Positions 1 to 13,230 of a DNA stretch of 64,000 nt are shown here, piece after piece. The position numbers and the translations under genes were made by a program. The DNA lies in the NCBI GenBank assembly GCA_036877525.1, contig JAZGTH010000009.1, forward strand, positions 2,943,501 through 3,007,500, read 5' to 3'. Origin of the DNA: Chromobotia macracanthus (taxonomy: Eukaryota > Chordata > Actinopteri > Cypriniformes > Botiidae). Under the pieces are notes generated by a model. It made no database searches. It saw nothing but the letters and a program-made list of their open reading frames with translations, and had not been told where the DNA came from. Every line of letters starts with the position of its first letter. The first letter of the stretch is position 1.

Positions 1-3000
1 CTAAACAAGACCCTGATCCTGGTTCTTTATCCCTACGATGTCTGTTGAAAGAATGTGGCTTTACCGTCTGCAGTGCTGCAGAGCTGAAACGTGCTGAACG
101 TGGCAAAGCGAGGCCGTTCCCTGCTGCATCATTAAATCCTGCAACATCCCATGTGAATCTGTCTTCGGATACAAGAAGCAGGCATACCGATCTCCTTTAT
201 GTATACCAAAGACCAAGCAGCAAAAAAGAAATAAAAACTGAGAACAATAAAGCAAACATGACAGGTGTTCCAAGGACAAGATAGCGATCAGGACGAGTTG
301 ACAAATTATAGTAAACTCACGCAGCAGCATCCACAAACAGAGCAGTTGTGCAGAGTTTCCGGTTTCCCCCATGCAGGCCCCCTTAAAGCCCAGCCACTGC
401 CTGTAATCTGACAACGCTGATCTTTATTTTGAAATCTCACCCTTGTTCTCGACCCATCCTTCCTTTACTCACAGAATTGTCTGAAGAAATGGCACTCTGC
501 CAACACAGTTTCTTAGACCACCTTTGAAGACAATGTGCGATTTGATTTTGCCTTCAAGGCAGGGTAGGCGATTCTTTCCAGAAACATTTTTTGCTATGCT
601 GGTTGAAAGTCTGTTCACATCCTGATAGCAATCACTAAAAGAATTGGTCTAAATATATTTATATATCTTCTGTGGAAGGGACCATAAAATGTTCGTTCAA
701 TCATTGCATTCGTGCAATGATAGGATGTCCCACTTGCCTGTCAAACTATTGCCTGTTTTTGCATACCTCTGTGAACTATTGGAAGGAGGAGTGGCTTTTA
801 TTATGACAGTTTGATGTAAATTCATATAAGACACATTGGCGGGCAACAAGGGAACCGTCCGTTTCCTGCAGCTAAAAGGCACCAAAACAATCTCCATTTA
901 TCACCTCCTGTAAATCCTCACAAACACAAAAACTATACACCAGCAAACACCACATGCGGAGTATGAGTGACCGACATGTTCCTAATGAAATATCACAGGC
1001 TGCTGTTTGAGGATTATAATCAATAACAACTGACTGAGGATTACACTAAAGCTATTCAGAGCTAAAAATAGGCTGCTGGTGTAAATGATGCCCTAAACAT
1101 CACAGCCGTAACGAAAAGAAAACGTTGAGAAGGTGAAGGCTCAACAGTGCTGCCAAACCATCCTGGATTCAGTCCAGCTGATCTGTCAAGCGTAAATGTT
1201 TACAGAAAAAGGACCTCCAGAAAAGCAGAGTTTCATTAAAGCAGCCAGCTACACACTCGAATCAGTCATGATTTCAGTGACCCAAACCTATTCATAACAC
1301 TGTTCAAGGCAAATGCAACAATCAAGCTTGAAGATGCGCTGACAGATATTTACACATACAAAGATGCAGGTACACAATGCATGCAATGCAAATAACGCTC
1401 CTGAAGAAATAACATTATCTATATCTACCTTCAGCACTGCGAACGATAGCATTTTCATAACTATAAGTGCTTTTGATTTTCTGCCAATTCACTTATCGTC
1501 CATTTTAGTGTACATTATCTATAGAGGTTATACATTACCTGAGACGATTCCAAATGGAGGTGGTGACGCATGCATTTCTCTGCAGCTAAATCATACCATA
1601 AATCAATTTATCTGACTTGCAGTTTTCAAAGACAGCGTATTCCCTATATCTTACATAGGAAAGATGAGATATATGTCACCACCTCACAGTGGGAAAAATT
1701 AGGCTGAGTAGCCATTTTTATCTACAGGGTGATGGTACTATCCCCCGACACATTTAGCCCTTGACAACTAAAGTCCAGCATGTTACACTTCCTCCTAAAA
1801 GATTAAACTAAAAACAACTAACAAAACGATCAGCATCTCACTAAAAAAACATCACAGGTGATCAGAGCACCAAGCTCCACATTCAACCCTGATTCCAAAC
1901 ATCTCCATCTGTGTCAGGAGGAGATCTGGTCCAAGTTCCACACAGGATCATGGTCATGTTTTTACATCCTAAAAAAGCATATATACCACGAGAAGGTGTT
2001 TTCCATGACTTATTTACACAAGAATCATAATTGTAGGTAATGTAGCTGGAGCAATTATTAGCACTCATTTAAAACCAGACGCAAGTTACGGTAATCTAGA
2101 GCCGTTTACTCTTAAAACAAGTTTGGTAAGCACTACAAATAATTGAATTAATTATGTGTAATTCTATACTGAACAAATCAGCAGTCTTAGAAAGACATAA
2201 TAATAATATACAAGATATTTTCACTTTAACAAGGTATTATGGCTACAAAAATGTTCCAGCAAAACATACAGATTATTTAATGTCATAGCTGTACAACATA
2301 TGGCTTTCTGAAAGGCTAAAATGTTATTTTAGAACATTTGATTAAAGGAAATCTAGAACCTGGACTGTGTGAATTTTACGCTGTCAGCTCTACACGTGAA
2401 ACCACCAGTCACTGATTCTCACGTCTTTGCACTCTTTCTATGCCAAAAAATAACCCGGCGGGTGCCAAGCCAAGTGAGCAACAGGGAAGAAGCCACCGAG
2501 CACAGATTTAAAAGCCTGACTGAGATTTAGACTGTAAAGTGTGGCTTTATAAAACCACCTTTTAAGACTCTAGTTCTAATAAAGACTAGCATGTAGTCGT
2601 CATGATGTTCGCGTGGGGTCAAGTTTCTGTGAAGCCATTTGAAAAGGCCCGATCACAGTCAAATTGCTGGTCCTCATTGACATGGAAACCGCAGTGTCTC
2701 GTAAACGAACCAGTAACAAAAGACTGCAGACAAAAGAAGACAGTTAAAATAGGGAGTTGGCATGTAAGCGGGGGACAATGAAATACAGAGCAAGCAGAAC
2801 ATTTTGCCTACATCAGACTAGCAGAAGATATCAAGCAAACGACGAGAGCCTGGTGCGTATGTGTGCGTGTACTACACGTCCATGTTGTGTGGGCAGCTGT
2901 ATCTTAAAGGGGCCAGAACAGCGATGGCTGACGCTTGTGAGAGATGGTATTGAGTGGTATGTTTCACAGGGCACAGCACTCGTGTTGGGTTTATCAGAAC

Positions 3001-3407
3001 TGAAGCTACAAAGCCACCCTCAAACGGTTTAGGCTGAAGTCAAAGTTCACTCTCGGCATCTGCCATCATGCAGTCGCAGAAGGTTAACACACAATATTTG
3101 CAGCACTGACACGAAATTATGTAACTGATGACACAAGGCATAGGCAAGGCTACTGCTAAAGCCAGTTATTACTTTTAAAGATAAACCGACAAATTGTGAT
3201 GCATCCAAGTTAATGCTACAACACGTATAGTAACACGAATGCATGCTCAGCGTCTCTAAAAGAACGTTATTTATACGAAGACAATCACTTAGACGTGGCA
3301 AGTCTGACCCAGAAAACACCTCACAGTCCCTGTTGAAGGTCGTAACAAGTCTGTACAATTTTATAAAGTTCTCAGAAAAAATGTTTAAACTTTTTAAAAA
3401 GTGATCT
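1..3407. other. No gene recognised (left edge)
   Basis: AT-rich sequence with only short open frames that show no family resemblance, no consistent splice frame and no repeat of a known motif. The longest open frame, minus strand 61-414, has a hydrophobic middle but no recognisable domain and no convincing exon boundaries. If the CpG island near 5.9 kb is the first exon of a leftward gene, this stretch would be its first intron; that is inference only. Confidence 0.4.
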
Positions 3408-3555
3408 GCATTTACATTTATGCATTTGGCAGACGCCTTTATGCAAAGTGACTTAAAATGCATTGAAGGTTTACATTTGATCCGTACGTGTTTTCTGGGA
3501 ATTGAACCCACAACCTTTGCGCTGGTAACACAATGCTCTACCAAATAGAGTGAAG
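3408..3555 (-). mobile_element. tRNA-derived SINE (HAmo-like), minus strand
   Basis: Read on the minus strand, this has a tRNA-like head with a B-box-like GGTTCAATTCC, the core TTAGCAGCGCAA-type stretch (here TTACCAGCGCAA), and ends in the tail that resembles AAGTCACTTTGCATAAAGGC followed by GTCTGCCAAATGCATAAATG. The tail matches the two plus-strand copies at 3,964 and 22,258. Head-plus-tail structure is that of cyprinid HAmo-type SINEs, which borrow an L2-clade LINE tail. The copy is diverged and no longer a functional tRNA. Confidence 0.8.
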
Positions 3556-3963
3556 GGACAGATTGCTGACTGTTACCATGTCACTTACTACAATACTCTG
3601 TTTAATGTAGGCTCATTTTTACAGTTTTTCTAACAAATTATTGTGACTGATAACACTGGTTAATGATTCACAAATGGCCTTATTTGCTGTCTAATTTGTG
3701 TGTTTTAGATACAAACGCATGACTGACAGACAACAGGGTGACATAATACATAACACTGTGCTTTACTATAGGTCACAGGCACTCCTAGTCAACAACAACT
3801 TCACACCAGTGTGAGCACGACAATGCTGAGTAGCAGTTTTTCACAAATGTTTTATCATCTCAGACGCGTAATGATTTCGGTTTGATATCATCACATTACG
3901 AAAAGCAGCCAACAGAGACGTAAAGCGGCACGTTTTCTACGGCTTTGAGTGTGAAGCTCAGTG

Positions 3964-4110
3964 TTCTCCTGTAGCTCAGTTGCATTAGCAGCGCAAGAGG
4001 TTGTGGGTTCGATTCCGAGGGAGCACATGTAGTGACAAAAATGTATAACTTGAATGCACTGTAAGTCGCTTTGGATAAAAGCGTCTGCCAAATGCATAAA
4101 ATGTAAATGT
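3964..4110 (+). mobile_element. tRNA-derived SINE (HAmo-like), plus strand
   Basis: Contains an A-box-like TGTAGCTCAGTTG, a B-box-like GGTTCGATTCC, the SINE core CACATGTAGTGACAAAAATG, and the L2-type tail TAAGTCGCTTTGGATAAAAG followed by CGTCTGCCAAATGCATAAA. About ten bases are missing between the A box and TTAGCAGCGCAA compared with the copy at 22,258, so this is a SINE head and not a working tRNA gene. It lies about 400 bp from the oppositely oriented copy at 3,408-3,555. Confidence 0.88.
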
Positions 4111-4819
4111 AAGCAGCAAAACACACAAATGAAAGTAACTTCTGATATATGACGTAAAGGATTAAAAACCCTTTAAGAATTTCCAAGTGCCTGATGGGTT
4201 TATAGAAGTGGCCACAAGCTAACCGCAGTCATATTGCAAACCCATCACTGTTACACTGACAAACCACAAGGCCATTTAAATTACCCAGCATGCTCTTCTG
4301 AGGACTATAGCTGCAAATCCCTGATTTCCATTACACATTTTCACTTTTGTACACCTTCTCCTGTATATCAGGGGGCCATGGTATGGCAAGCAGCTAGGAG
4401 AGGGGCCATGGAGGGTCACTTCCTCCCATTAAAAACTCATCAGGGCCAGGCAGAGCATGCTGAGCTCCTGTTAAACATGCCTGCAACTCGTCTTTTTTAA
4501 CTCAGTACTGGTGACACGTGCTTACATGAGACGCATGGCAAGAAATGAATGACAGAACCTGCCACCAATGAAAACTCAAATATACAAATACCACGTCCCC
4601 ATGCTACATGGTTGATATAATAAAAATAATATTTTAATAATTATGTATTTAGGTTCGCTTGCATTGGCGAAGACTACAAAATGTGAATGCTACAAAACCT
4701 TTAGGGAAATCAGGCAAGCCAAGATGTATGTGTGTCAATGTATTGTGTTAACATGTGGCATGTTAAGTCACACTGCATGTTAACATGAGCATGTGTGAGA
4801 AAGCCTCTGATAAAGTATG
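4111..4819. other. Unannotated intergenic or intronic DNA
   Basis: No gene, RNA or clear repeat recognised. It contains a short open frame (4,234-4,500) with no family resemblance. Confidence 0.4.
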
Positions 4820-5187
4820 ATAGTGTTTAGTTTAGTGTTTAGTTTAGTGTTTAGTTTAGTGTTTAGTGTTCAGTGTGTAGTGTTCAGTGTTTAGTGTTCA
4901 GTGTGTAGTGTTCAGTGTGTAGTGTTCAGTGTTCAGTGTTCAGTGTTCAGTGTTCAGTGTTCAGTGTTTAGTGTTCAGTGTTCAGTGTTTAGTGTTCAGT
5001 GTTCAGTGTTCAGTGTTCAGTGTTCAGTGTGTAGTCTAGTGTTTAGTGTTCAGTGTGTAGTCTGTAGTGTCTAGTCTGTAGTGTCTAGTCTCTAGTGTCT
5101 AGTCTCTAGTGTCTAGTCTCTAGTGTCTAGTCTCTAGTGTTTAGTCTTAGAGTCTAGTGTCTAGTGTTTAGTGTCTAGTGTTTAGTT
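4820..5187 (+). repeat. Heptamer minisatellite (TTYAGTG)n
   Basis: About 370 bp of tandem seven-base units, read as TTTAGTG, TTCAGTG, TGTAGTG and TCTAGTG. Variants are segregated: TTTAGTG dominates the left end, TTCAGTG the middle and TCTAGTG the right end. This is the usual pattern of local unit duplication. No open frame of interest crosses it. Confidence 0.92.
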
Positions 5188-5639
5188 ACTCTGAATGTAA
5201 CTGCTTGTTGCCTCATACAATCATAACGTGATCATGTAATAAAAACCCCTTGCAGCACTATTACTGCATTTACACGAAACGATGAAATGTGAAGTGTTCA
5301 GCACAGCAGATGACTAACAGAAAGCTCATTTTTAATAATAATAATGATGATAATGATGATGACGTATTCTACACATCTCACAGGCTGCTGAATGAAGTAA
5401 CACATTGAGTTCAAGCACATTATACTGCACGAAGCCTGTTACCATCAGATGTTTTATAACTACATTAAACCAACCAGCACCACCACAACTTCTCCTACAA
5501 ATCTACACATCCACATGATGCATGCATGCATGCACAAGCCGACTATACATGCATGTCCCCTGTCGTATGTGTGTGTTGTGAGATGAACCGTGTGAAACGA
5601 GCACAATAATGCATTAACTGCAGTGTGTGGCATGCACAT
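5188..5639. other. Flank of the CpG island
   Basis: Ordinary sequence with a short (ATG/ATA)n-like run at about 5,335-5,365 and a short palindromic ATGCATGCATGCATGC run at about 5,517-5,532. No gene seen. Confidence 0.35.
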
Positions 5640-6130
5640 ACTGTACAATGTGTCTGCTGGGCTTCACACTAGGCCCCATACGCAGCAAGTCACTGCGCCG
5701 ACGACCATGCGATGACAGGCGGACTGCCGCGCAGAAGTGGCCGCGCACACAGCGAGGTGAGGCGGCAGTAACTCGCTTCAGCACCGCGGCTCGCCGTCTG
5801 TCACGCCATCCGGCCAGCGCGCACACCGGAGATCAATCCGCTACAAGCGGCGACTCACCGCCTGAATGTCCGGCCGGTTTTGAAGCGGATCCCGCCGGTA
5901 AGCGAAAACGTCCCGGTTCGGTATCCAGCGCAGGGCGCGCGGTGAGCGGGTCGACACCTCCGCAGCCTCACACTAACGCTTCCTCCTCTGGCTGATCGGG
6001 ACGTGCACTGAACGTCGGCCTGGATATCCTCCCTTGGTAGTGAGCGGAAGAGTAAGCGCTGTCACGCCGCAGATTTGAACTGAGGAGAAATACTAGCGTC
6101 GCTCCTCCCTCCTCCGTCCCGCGATCCTCT
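5640..6130. promoter_or_regulatory. CpG-rich island, candidate promoter and first exon of an unidentified gene
   Basis: This roughly 500-bp block is the most GC- and CpG-rich stretch between the left edge and the ormdl3 promoter; the surrounding DNA is AT-rich and CpG-poor. Good splice-donor matches occur on both strands: minus-strand GTGAGT at 5,858-5,853; plus-strand GAG|GTGAGG at 5,757, GTAAGC at 5,898 and GTGAGC at 5,942. An open frame of 122 codons (plus, 5,627-5,995) and one of 70 (minus, 5,826-5,614) cross it. They have no recognisable domain and probably reflect GC content. The most likely reading is a TSS region with a mostly non-coding first exon. Direction and identity of the gene cannot be decided here. 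Confidence 0.55.
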
Positions 6131-6193
6131 ACAGAACAGCGGCGAGTGTGAGGCTGTCTACCGCCCTCTACAGGACTGACGAAGTAATGCTTC

Positions 6194-6848
<655 letters not shown>

Positions 6849-9800
6849 GGCTGATTGTTGCTGGAAATGCTGTCAGGGAATGAATGATGAATGATGAAGA
6901 TGAAGAACAGTCACCTGTGCGCTGCAGGTATATGATATAAGACGCTCGTGTTTCAGTGCTTTACAGCAGTCATACATGAAACTAAATCTTTATTTGAAAT
7001 ATATCGAGGCTTTTATAAGCTTCATTTAAACAATACAACAATTATTAAAGAAAACAGCACAGGAATCAAGAGCGACGAGTTTTGTGGGCTTATTATAAAA
7101 CTGTGTGCATGTGTAAATAATCAAAACACTTGTGACAACTTGCCCAAACCTGACATTAATCACAATGAGTTCTTGTTCCCGATTTTTGAATACTCTTTTG
7201 TTTCATATTAATTTCCCCCATTATACGTAAACTCTTTAAACCCCATGTTGTTCCCATGTTTCTAATCTGAACAAACGCAAATGAAGCGCTAAATCACTAA
7301 TTATTCATCACCACAGTTAGATCTTATGGTGGGTCAAAGATTCAAAGATTTCTTTATCTTGGGAAAGAAATCTGTGTGTACATTTCTGTTTGACTTTGAT
7401 GATTTCTAGTCTACGACTGGAGCCGTGTCCTGTATAATGATTTAAGCTAAGAATATCTCATCCAAAATTCAACTTTTCCTTAAACCCATGACAACAACCT
7501 ATGAAACTCTTTTGATCTCAGTGGGCTGCTAATCCATAGATAATGTCACAAAGTGTAAATATCACAAAATATATACAGAAAGATTTTTAATGCATATTTT
7601 GTGCAGGGTTTAACAAAACCGACTGTTAAAACAATAAGTCACGCACAGTTTTATGTTTCTGTCATCAGACCGTTTTCATAATTGATATTCAAAATATTTT
7701 GAACACACACTGCAGGAACAATATCATAAACAGATCTTTATTATGTTTTACTGTATGAGTGCTGATCAGGGCCTGAGATCTGTGATGTGTATGAACCTGT
7801 ATCATGATACATGAACCATGTGTATGATGTGTATACAAAAATCCTTTTTTCACTAAAATCAGTTAGAAAAAAATAAAATAATAAAGAACAGTCCCTTAGC
7901 GGGTCCCTGTAGTGAGGGGCCCCTTTATTGTGTAGCGTAGCTACACATTGGCTGCGTACACACTGGAGTTAAATACAGTTGTCAATCCCATTTTGTACAC
8001 ACAGTAAGGTGTAATAACTGAATTCATGTCGGAAAAATGCAGGCAGTGACAATCGTATTTACAGTAGACAGTAGAGTGACTCTTGAATTCTGTACACAGT
8101 TTAAAGGACTCACTCCTAACATTTTGCAGTGTGTACATCACTATTGGGTCCAGGGGAGGAGAGATATTTTGACCTGTGAGCAAACAACCTAAAACTGAGC
8201 CAGAGGGAGAAATAAAAACCACCATGACATCACTGCACCAGGGACTTCCTTCTCCCTCATCAAACCCTCAGTGTCCCACAGTAAAATCCTTTGTAAAACA
8301 TGTACACATGAAACATGTAAGTTAAAACAAATGGCTGTATCCTGTGAAGTACAATCCAATTAGTGCTTTAAAACTGCAGCTCTGCGACCAATAAAACTGC
8401 TTTCAAATGAACGAGAAACCACAAACAATACACTTAAATTCAGTTTGTCTCTGGTTGAGGACATGATTTTTAAGATGGTTGGTTGTGGGATTTACCATTG
8501 CAGGGTGCAGCTGATAACATAAGCGACGTCAACTATATAAAGCTGTTATCAACAATAAAAATGTTTCAGATATACAGGGTCTATTACATGAAAAGTGAGT
8601 AAAACAGCATTTAATCTTAAAACATGCTGATCATCATGTTGATGAGACCAAGCTAAATATTTCATGAGCTGTTCAAGTTTCTTTCATTTCAATTTATAAG
8701 CTTTGCGATTTCTGTTATAAAAATGCAGTATTCCCACATGCCTTTTTTCTAGCAATAAACATGAAATAAAATAAAAAAATCATAAAGCAACAAGACTTGT
8801 GATTTGTGCCTGTAATGCTTTGAGACACTAAAGCGTACCGTTGTGAAATGTGCCACAAATAGAACAGATTGTGTGGCTGCATACATTATCATCTCATTAT
8901 TCATACTGATAACACTTGCAAAACTCTATTGTGGTTTCAAAAGACTCATTAACTTATACAAACTAAACAAGACAGCCTCTCTGTAATGTGAGACTAAGAT
9001 TACAGAGCTACTGCAGAGTAAATCTGTTGTTTCAATGCAAAAAAAAGTGTTAAAAAGTCAGTGATCGTTTATAGCAATGAGTACTGGTTTCATCTCTGTT
9101 GTTCTGCTTGTGTGGGTACATTTCTTTCAATTGTTTAGACTCTTGCTAGATGTTTAGCAGCCAAAAGCTCCTCGGGGTTTGTAGTTTGAATGCTGGGTGG
9201 AACCAAAGAGGAAATTGATTTCGTACAACAGGACAGAAGTTTCTCATGTTCCCATTTTTAATTGTGCCACAACCAAACGGCAGAAACAGAACCGACCTTT
9301 GTAATGCATGTGATTCTAATGTTAACCTCCACGGCACACACACAGACCTATTTATTTGCATCATGTACCATAAGCTGCCTTTTCGTTATTAAATAAAAGC
9401 CGCTGTTGCCATGGCGCTGGTATAAATGAACCCTTCACCATAGCTCTTGAAGATGGCATCAAAGAAAGTATATGAATTATATTACTGGCTGTTTATGTCA
9501 CCGCACTTCTGCACAAAGGCAGACCATTAAAACATTGCACTCTGATTGTCACAGCTAATTATGTCTTGGAACCTTTGTATTCGTGCAGAAGTATGTAAAT
9601 AAATAAGAGTTCATCTAGCAAATGGCGCAAGGAACGCCCAGGAAATGTGCATTAGAGCAAACATCTGATAAAGCGGAGAGTGCTTCAGCTAAATCCTCTT
9701 AAATAATTGCAGGATCAAGCTGCAGCCGGGGTCAATATAGGGAGTTAGTTTATAATCCTGCTCCTTTGTGATATAGAAAGATACACAGACGTTTTCCTAA

Positions 9801-10236
9801 GAGCCACTGATTCACAATTACCTCTTTAAAGCGAAAGGTTATTATGTGACAAAAAAGTGTGTTAGTTGTAAGTGGTGGAGTAAATTAACTACTTATTATT
9901 CTACAAATGCCTTTGATATTCAGACTGAATGACATGCTTCATTGAATAACATGGGTTCAGGTTAAGTACCACGTTTTTCCTCTTTCATATTAAAATATTT
10001 CCTCTTGTTATCGCCTATTGTGTTCCACAATGAATTGAGATGAGGGTGAGCAGATAATCACAAAATGTTCCTTTTTGAGTGAATTATGTCTGCAGAAGAG
10101 AGATTACATAATAGCTTTGGCATTAATACAGATGTTTTACTGCAGATGAGTTTTACATCACTTATCTATCCTTTAAAGAGACCATAGTGAAACTCTGTTT
10201 GTATTTTGCCATTATATATTGTCATTATTGTTTATC
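6849..10236. other. Gene-free DNA, no repeats recognised
   Basis: No coding evidence on either strand. The part from about 9,370 to 9,800 is repeat-free and carries clustered homeodomain-like (GCTAATTATG), TATAAAT and CTTTGT-type words, a texture common in vertebrate conserved non-coding elements. It is noted as a candidate only. Confidence 0.4.
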
Positions 10237-11112
10237 TTAAAGCTGCAGTCCGTAACTTTTGCCTCTCTATCGTCATCTCTGTTTGAAACACAAAATTACA
10301 ATTTTTTTTTTAATGTGGATGACAAGTTTAAATTCTAAACAACTGCTGTAATAGCAAGCTATCAATCTAGAACACCCAGATATGTGATATAGCAGCCGGA
10401 TCTTTTTCTTTCTGTTTACAGCGAAATAGGACCCGACATCTCACATTATAAATCATTATTATAAGCAGATACAAAAGATCTCTTGTGAATATGTCAAATA
10501 TAACCATGATTTTTGGTATTGCGAAGCCCACAAGGCGCCGTGTGAAGTTTGTTGTCCTAAACCTTATCATATCTGCACGTAGCCTTTATGTGGACTGTTT
10601 ATATCCCTTGGATAGCTGGAAAAAATTTGTTGTAATCCTATTATTGGTGGGGCAAGTTCTGATGAGACTCTGAGATCTTCTCTCACCCCACTGATCTTAT
10701 CTTCTAAAATAAACCAAACAATTGAGAGCAGCTCAGATACACAGTTCAGCTGATGCAATAATGGGAAGATCAGAGACGTTTGTGCGTAGAACAGAGTAAA
10801 CAGTTTGCTGTTCTCAGTTTTAAGGTTTAATAAAAGCGTTAACAATGTTTTTTAGTCCTCTAAATAAATACATCTAATATTTGTTATGAAACATTATTGA
10901 AATCAATGTTTGCAGTATTGAAAAACATTGTGAGTGTGTCTGTGTATGGACCCCTGACCTCTGGCATTTTAAAAACAATTGACTTTTTATGAAGCATTAT
11001 TATATGCTTACAGAATAAGGTACGGAGACCCTTTTAAACACTAATCTGTCATGTATTTGTACAATAACTGACTTTTGTTCATTTTTCACATTACAGACTG
11101 CAGTTTTAGAGC
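10237..11112 (+). mobile_element. Short inverted-repeat element (family A) split by an internal insertion
   Basis: The left end TTAAAGCTGCAGTCCGTAAC and body to about 10,468 match the complete copy at 32,881-33,157 and the copies at 14,420 and 34,464. The matching right part (CTAATCTGTCATGTATTTGT... to CAGACTGCAGTTTTA) resumes at about 11,015. The intervening roughly 540 bp is absent from the other copies, so it is either a nested insertion or part of a longer parental form. No transposase frame is present. Confidence 0.7.
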
Positions 11113-13012
11113 TTGTATACTGACAGTCACTGTGTTATTGAACATCTGTACAAGCTGTAAACTTTACATAACAGCGTTAATTTATTACCAGTTTAAATAA
11201 TTGACTTTTTCATCAATGTAACTACTCTTTAACTTCATCAGCAGTCTCGTTCACGCTGGCAGTGGAGATTTCCAACCCTATTCTTGAATTTACGTCTCAT
11301 TCAACGTTACATTTTCGCTAATTGGCTAACAGCCTCCAAGCATCCAATTCCTTTTTCACTTTATGCTAATTTTATGGTTCTAGCAGATCATAAAAGTGCC
11401 ACAGGTTTGGCTTCAAACATGTGATTCACAGTCCGGAAACTAATTTTATTACATCTATGGACTCATTAGACGAGATAAGCCATAATTGAGTCTAATATTA
11501 TTCAGATTCAATATCAGAACCGCGGGTCACCTGATTCCACCGGAGGATGTATTATGAAAAATTCTAAATTGCCGTGCAGTCATAATATCTGACAAATTTA
11601 TAAGCATGACATTTCAGCAGAGCGTGTTGGCCTCTTTCAGAGTTTGTGGCATAATAAATAAGCAACCTGAATAACAGAAAATCTCAGCCCTCATCTGTAA
11701 TATTTATGAAAGAAACTATGAATTTAGGCCTTGACTTCAATCTAAAATGATGCACACTGTATCTGACAGACACATTACCATGCTGACTGGTCCACTGGGC
11801 AGCCCGAAGCATTTGCCTGCAAGCAAACATCTATGATTAGTCATACAGTATTCATCTGTGCACGTTTCAGTAGCTTAGTCATCAGTCACATATTTCAGCA
11901 GGCAAAAAAGAATCAGGAAGAAAGAATGAACGTAATGGACATGGTGGTAAATGAGGACACATACTGACAATTAAAAATAAGCCAAAGGTTTAAACAGAAC
12001 AAGCACCCCTTCCTTCCACTCTGCAAACCTAAAAACACACATTTTTCATCTCTGAGGCTTACAGCCTGTCTCAAGTTGTGGCTGATCTCAGTATATCAAT
12101 GCTCAGCACTGGTTCCAGCACATTTCTGGGTATTTAGATTATTTATGTCGCTCACTGTGTGTGGTTGCGGCCTCACATGAGACATCCTTGAGGGCAGTCT
12201 TCTCTTTTTTGTTTTCACAGTTTATAGTTAGCAACTCTTATAGTTTGAAACACCACGGCTTTGCTTCTCAAAGTGACAACAAGGTCATCTAGCTTCATTT
12301 TTTTGCAATAACAGGAAAACATTACTGTTCTGTAGAAGATAAGCGCCAGGCATCTGTCTTAAGGCTGTTGCCCCTGATGATTTATACAGTCACAGCTTGT
12401 TGTGTTGGTAATGGGCTTTATCTATCTGTGTTATCAACATGTCCATGTTTTCTTGCTTATCTGGGTTTGACTGTCCGTCTAAACACATTTATCTGAGACT
12501 ACACGCTTGCACATGCATGAAAAACAGGCCTTACTGCACCAATGTGTCAGCTACACCTTTCTTTCTAAACTAACACACAGACCTCAAACACCTCAGTAAT
12601 TTTCAAGCACCCATTTCCTACAAATAATCTTCTACCGGTGCACAAATTGTCACATGACATTGGCTAGACATGAGCTCAGATCAGTGGTGGCACAAGAAAA
12701 TGACATTAAAATGTAATACCCTAGTGCACCTCGAAATGATTTGGATATTCTTTGAATATTCTCAATACTGTTGTGAAATGCACTTAATATACCACAGTAT
12801 GACACAAGGTCGATAAATACCCCTTAGGCAAAGGTATACCATCTGCCCAGAAAAAATTTCATGAGAGGACATGTTAGTTCTTACATGGTCCCATAATACT
12901 TTTAAATGCCTTCTCTGGGCAGCCTTCCAAATTTTTATAAATGCCTTGATTACTTAATGTAATATTTTTAGTCATTCTAAACCTATCTATCAATAAAACA
13001 AGTGATTGCAGA
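11113..13012. other. Gene-free, mostly repeat-free DNA
   Basis: No coding frame recognised. From about 11,250 to 11,950 the sequence is free of recognised repeats and contains several TAAT-core words and near-palindromic AT-rich blocks. It may include regulatory DNA, but nothing in the sequence alone proves it. Confidence 0.35.
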
Positions 13013-13016
13013 GAGG

Positions 13017-13097
<81 letters not shown>
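13013..13097. repeat. (GA)n microsatellite
   Basis: About 85 bp of nearly perfect GA dinucleotide. Confidence 0.97.
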
Positions 13098-13104
<7 letters not shown>

Positions 13105-13192
13105 GCAAAGGCTTTCTGCCTTTAAAATTAATAGTACACCAAAAAAAACTGTATTGTCGGTAACCTGCCTAGAGCACTCCCTACATAGACAA

Positions 13193-13230
13193 ATAGATAG
13201 ATGGATGGATGGATGGATGGATGGATGGAT
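13193..13230. repeat. (GGAT)n microsatellite
   Basis: Seven or so tandem ATGG/GGAT tetramers, preceded by one or two degenerate ATAG units. Confidence 0.95.

Noticed and set aside
61..414. 117-codon hydrophobic minus-strand protein at the left edge
   Set aside because: No family resemblance; low-complexity hydrophobic composition typical of chance frames; no convincing acceptor or donor pair.
3964..4040. tRNA gene suggested by A-box and B-box motifs
   Set aside because: The head lacks bases between the boxes and is followed by the SINE body and L2 tail; similar heads recur at 22,258 and (minus) 3,408. These are SINE heads, not tRNAs.
5614..5995. Coding exon in the CpG island (122-codon plus or 70-codon minus frame)
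   Set aside because: No recognisable domain or matching splice phase; long open frames are expected in GC-rich DNA.
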